NCBI RefSeq assembly: GCF_022230925.1
Contig: NZ_JAKKFH010000034.1
Coordinates: forward strand, 124,001-188,000
Length of the DNA: 64,000 bases
From: Micromonospora alfalfae
GTDB lineage: Bacteria; Actinomycetota; Actinomycetes; Mycobacteriales; Micromonosporaceae
Direction of reading: 5' to 3'
Shown: in pieces, positions 62,435-64,000 of the stretch
Layout: each line of letters starts with the position of its first letter
How positions within the stretch are numbered: position 1 is the stretch's first letter
The notes under the pieces: generated by a model
Seen by the model: the letters and a program-made list of their open reading frames with translations, nothing else
Database searches by the model: none
What the model was told of the DNA's origin: nothing
Position numbers and translations under genes: made by a program

Positions 62435-62772
62435 GTGATGCTCCCTGTCTCGGGGCTCCAGGTGTAGAAGGGCGTGGCCTTCGAGTCCTGCAACTCGGTC
62501 ATGCTGTCCGGCGCGTAGCGCTGCAGGTAGGCCGAGAGGCGCCTGTTGACCTCCTGGAAGTCCGCGCGGGCTCGGGCCGCGAGGAGCTTGTCGAAGACGT
62601 CGGTGTCGGCCTCCAGCAGGTGCATGTAGAGGTCCTGGTAGCGGAAGAGCGTGCGCCGCGAGATGCCGACGACGTAGGGCATGTCGCCCTTGTCGTGCTC
62701 GGTGAAGAGTTCGGCGACCGCGTCGGCGTGGCCGGGGGCCATCCGCATGACCATGAGGGCGCGGTAGGACAT
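62431..62772 (-). CDS. TcmI-family polyketide cyclase
   Basis: A 113-residue ferredoxin-like cyclase with MVMRMAPGHADAVAELF at the start and FRYQDLYMHLLEA, matching TcmI and WhiE ORFVII. It closes a later ring of the polyketide. Together with the aromatase and cupin it points to a pentangular or spore-pigment-type skeleton. Confidence 0.93.
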   Translation of the reverse strand: MSYRALMVMRMAPGHADAVAELFTEHDKGDMPYVVGISRRTLFRYQDLYMHLLEADTDVFDKLLAARARADFQEVNRRLSAYLQRYAPDSMTELQDSKATPFYTWSPETGSIT

Positions 62773-62776
62773 GTGC

Positions 62777-64000
62777 TCACGCTCCCCGCAGGATCGTGGC
62801 CAGGGCAGCGGTCAGGGTCTGGGCCTGGTCGTCGACCGGGCCGGCGCTGCGCCAGGCGACAATGCCGTCGGGGCGTACCAGCAGCGCCCCGCCGGGGCCG
62901 ACTCCGCAGCTCGCGAGCCACGAACCGTCGTCGGCGAGGTCACCGTCGGGTCCGGCGGTCAGCGCCTTGATCGGAAGCCCGGTCTCCGCCGAGACCGCCT
63001 CGGCCGCGGCGAGCCAGGCGTCGTCGCCCGGAGCCGTGGCCAACGTCCAGCCCTCGGTCAGCACATCGATCGTGGAGACCCGAGCGCCGTCGTGGTCGAC
63101 CCAGCCGTGCGGGGCACGCGATCCGGGTTGGCCGGTGAAGGTCAGCTCGCGGGGCAGCAGCTCGGTGTCGGCGGGCGCGCCGACTATCGCGTTGGAGGTG
63201 TACCGGTAGCCCATCGTGACGATGACGAAGTCGCGGTAGGCGGCCTTGTCCTCGTCGGCGAGCTGACCCCGGGTGCGGAAGAGCATCCACGCCTGGTCGG
63301 CGGTCGCGGCGCCGACCGGACGACGCTCGGCTTCGTAGGAGTCGAGCAGGCTCTCGTCGGCCCGCCCCTGAAGCACGTCGGCGAGCTTCCAGGCCAGGTT
63401 GTGCGCGTCCTGGATGCCGGCGTTGACGCCGAAGCCGCCGGCCGGCGGGTGGGCGTGACAGGCGTCGCCGGCCAGGAAGACCCTCCCCGACTGGTACGCG
63501 TCGGCGACCATGTGCCGCGCGTCCCAGGGCTGGGCCGACTCGACCTCGACCTCCAACTCGGGGTCGCCGGCAGCGATCCGGGCCAGTTCGACGCAGCGTT
63601 CCGGTGTGAAGTCGGCAGGCGACTGCCCGCGCTCGGGGTAGTAGTTGACGCCGAACATCCACCGTCCCGGCTCGATGAAGAGCAGCAGACCCTGGGCCAG
63701 CTGGTTCATCAGGTAGATCAGCGTGAACCGGGGTGCCGACTCGGGCAGGTCGACCTTGGCGCGGAAGATGATGCTGACGAAGTTCCCGGCGACGCCGTTG
63801 CTGCGGTTTCCGACCTGGAGCAGTTCGCGCACGGGACTCTTCACACCGTCGGCGGCGACGACGTAGCGCGCCCGGATCGTGCGTGTCGTGCCATTGTCGT
63901 TGACGGTCGCCGTCACGCCGTCCTGGTCCTGGGTCAGCCCGATCAGCTCGTTCTGGAAGCGGATCTCCGCGCCCGCCTCGACCGCGGCGTCGTAGAGCAG
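62777..64000 (-). CDS. FAD-dependent aromatic monooxygenase, 5' end beyond window
   Basis: At least 407 residues, open to the right edge (LLYDAAVEAGAEIRFQNE is the first sequence seen). It contains RARYVVAADGVKSPVRELL, the NAD(P)H/FAD contact DG motif, and GRVFLAGDACHAHPPAGGFG with NAGIQDAHNLAWKL, the FAD ribityl site of class A hydroxylases such as TcmG and WhiE ORFVIII. A thioredoxin-like C-terminal domain ends it. The N-terminal GxGxxG is outside. First gene seen of the polyketide operon. Confidence 0.92.
   Translation of the reverse strand: MLYDAAVEAGAEIRFQNELIGLTQDQDGVTATVNDNGTTRTIRARYVVAADGVKSPVRELLQVGNRSNGVAGNFVSIIFRAKVDLPESAPRFTLIYLMNQLAQGLLLFIEPGRWMFGVNYYPERGQSPADFTPERCVELARIAAGDPELEVEVESAQPWDARHMVADAYQSGRVFLAGDACHAHPPAGGFGVNAGIQDAHNLAWKLADVLQGRADESLLDSYEAERRPVGAATADQAWMLFRTRGQLADEDKAAYRDFVIVTMGYRYTSNAIVGAPADTELLPRELTFTGQPGSRAPHGWVDHDGARVSTIDVLTEGWTLATAPGDDAWLAAAEAVSAETGLPIKALTAGPDGDLADDGSWLASCGVGPGGALLVRPDGIVAWRSAGPVDDQAQTLTAALATILRGA

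Overview
The window is high-G+C actinomycete chromosome, most likely Micromonospora or a close relative in the Micromonosporaceae. Third codon positions are almost always G or C. Many genes overlap as ATGA or start with GTG. There is a type II polyketide operon, and a gene block that, from memory, matches the Mycobacterium tuberculosis interval Rv1207-Rv1232c.

Region 1 (1-13.6 kb) is mixed housekeeping. It holds a thioredoxin, an HTTM membrane protein overlapping tail-to-tail with a DCC thiol oxidoreductase, and a Rv2578c-type radical SAM gene under a near-perfect LexA box. It also holds an acyl-CoA dehydrogenase, a malyl-CoA-type lyase, two short-chain dehydrogenases, two DUF4190 membrane proteins, an EamA exporter, a HAD phosphatase and a PhzF protein.

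Region 2 (13.6-32.8 kb) is the conserved actinobacterial block: MgtE-N/CBS protein, DUF1003 protein, Mrp, TatB, HtrA, O-methyltransferase, DUF3117, Tag, DivIVA-domain protein and FolP2-like protein. Leucyl aminopeptidase, a PaaX/enoyl-CoA hydratase pair, a DUF1800/DUF1501 pair, a sterol-desaturase-type enzyme, a lone nuoA and a large surface protein are interleaved. The sigE-rseA pair and gpgS, which I expect inside this block, are absent.

Region 3 (32.8-41.4 kb) has korAB (2-oxoacid:ferredoxin oxidoreductase), an azoreductase/MarR pair, a K+ channel, a PopR/ClgR-type regulator next to clpP with two PopR-like boxes between them, and a Tat-exported M23-type protein with a duplicated repeat domain.

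Region 4 (41.37-45.69 kb) is a small genomic island in the 3' end of tRNA-Arg(CCT), bounded by perfect 48-bp direct repeats. It carries an AAA ATPase that appears to start at ATT, a TOPRIM-like partner, a zinc-ribbon miniprotein and a membrane coiled-coil protein, plus a degenerate tRNA-Phe-like fragment. No integrase is visible. The ATPase plus TOPRIM pair looks like an anti-phage module and is the best candidate for an undescribed system.

Region 5 (45.9-49.5 kb) has a CGNR regulator divergent from an MFS exporter, and a secreted GH6 cellulase with a CBM2 domain under a CebR-like operator.

Region 6 (49.6-64 kb, all minus strand) is an aromatic (type II) polyketide operon entered from its 3' side. 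In transcription order it reads FAD monooxygenase, TcmI cyclase, O-methyltransferase, cupin, ACP, aromatase/cyclase, fused carboxyltransferase, biotin carrier, biotin carboxylase, Tat-exported haem peroxidase, S-adenosylhomocysteinase, adenosine kinase and a SARP/AfsR regulator. The ketosynthase genes are not in the window and probably lie past 64000. The carboxylase subunits would supply malonyl-CoA. AhcY and AdoK would clear the by-product of the SAM-dependent methylation.
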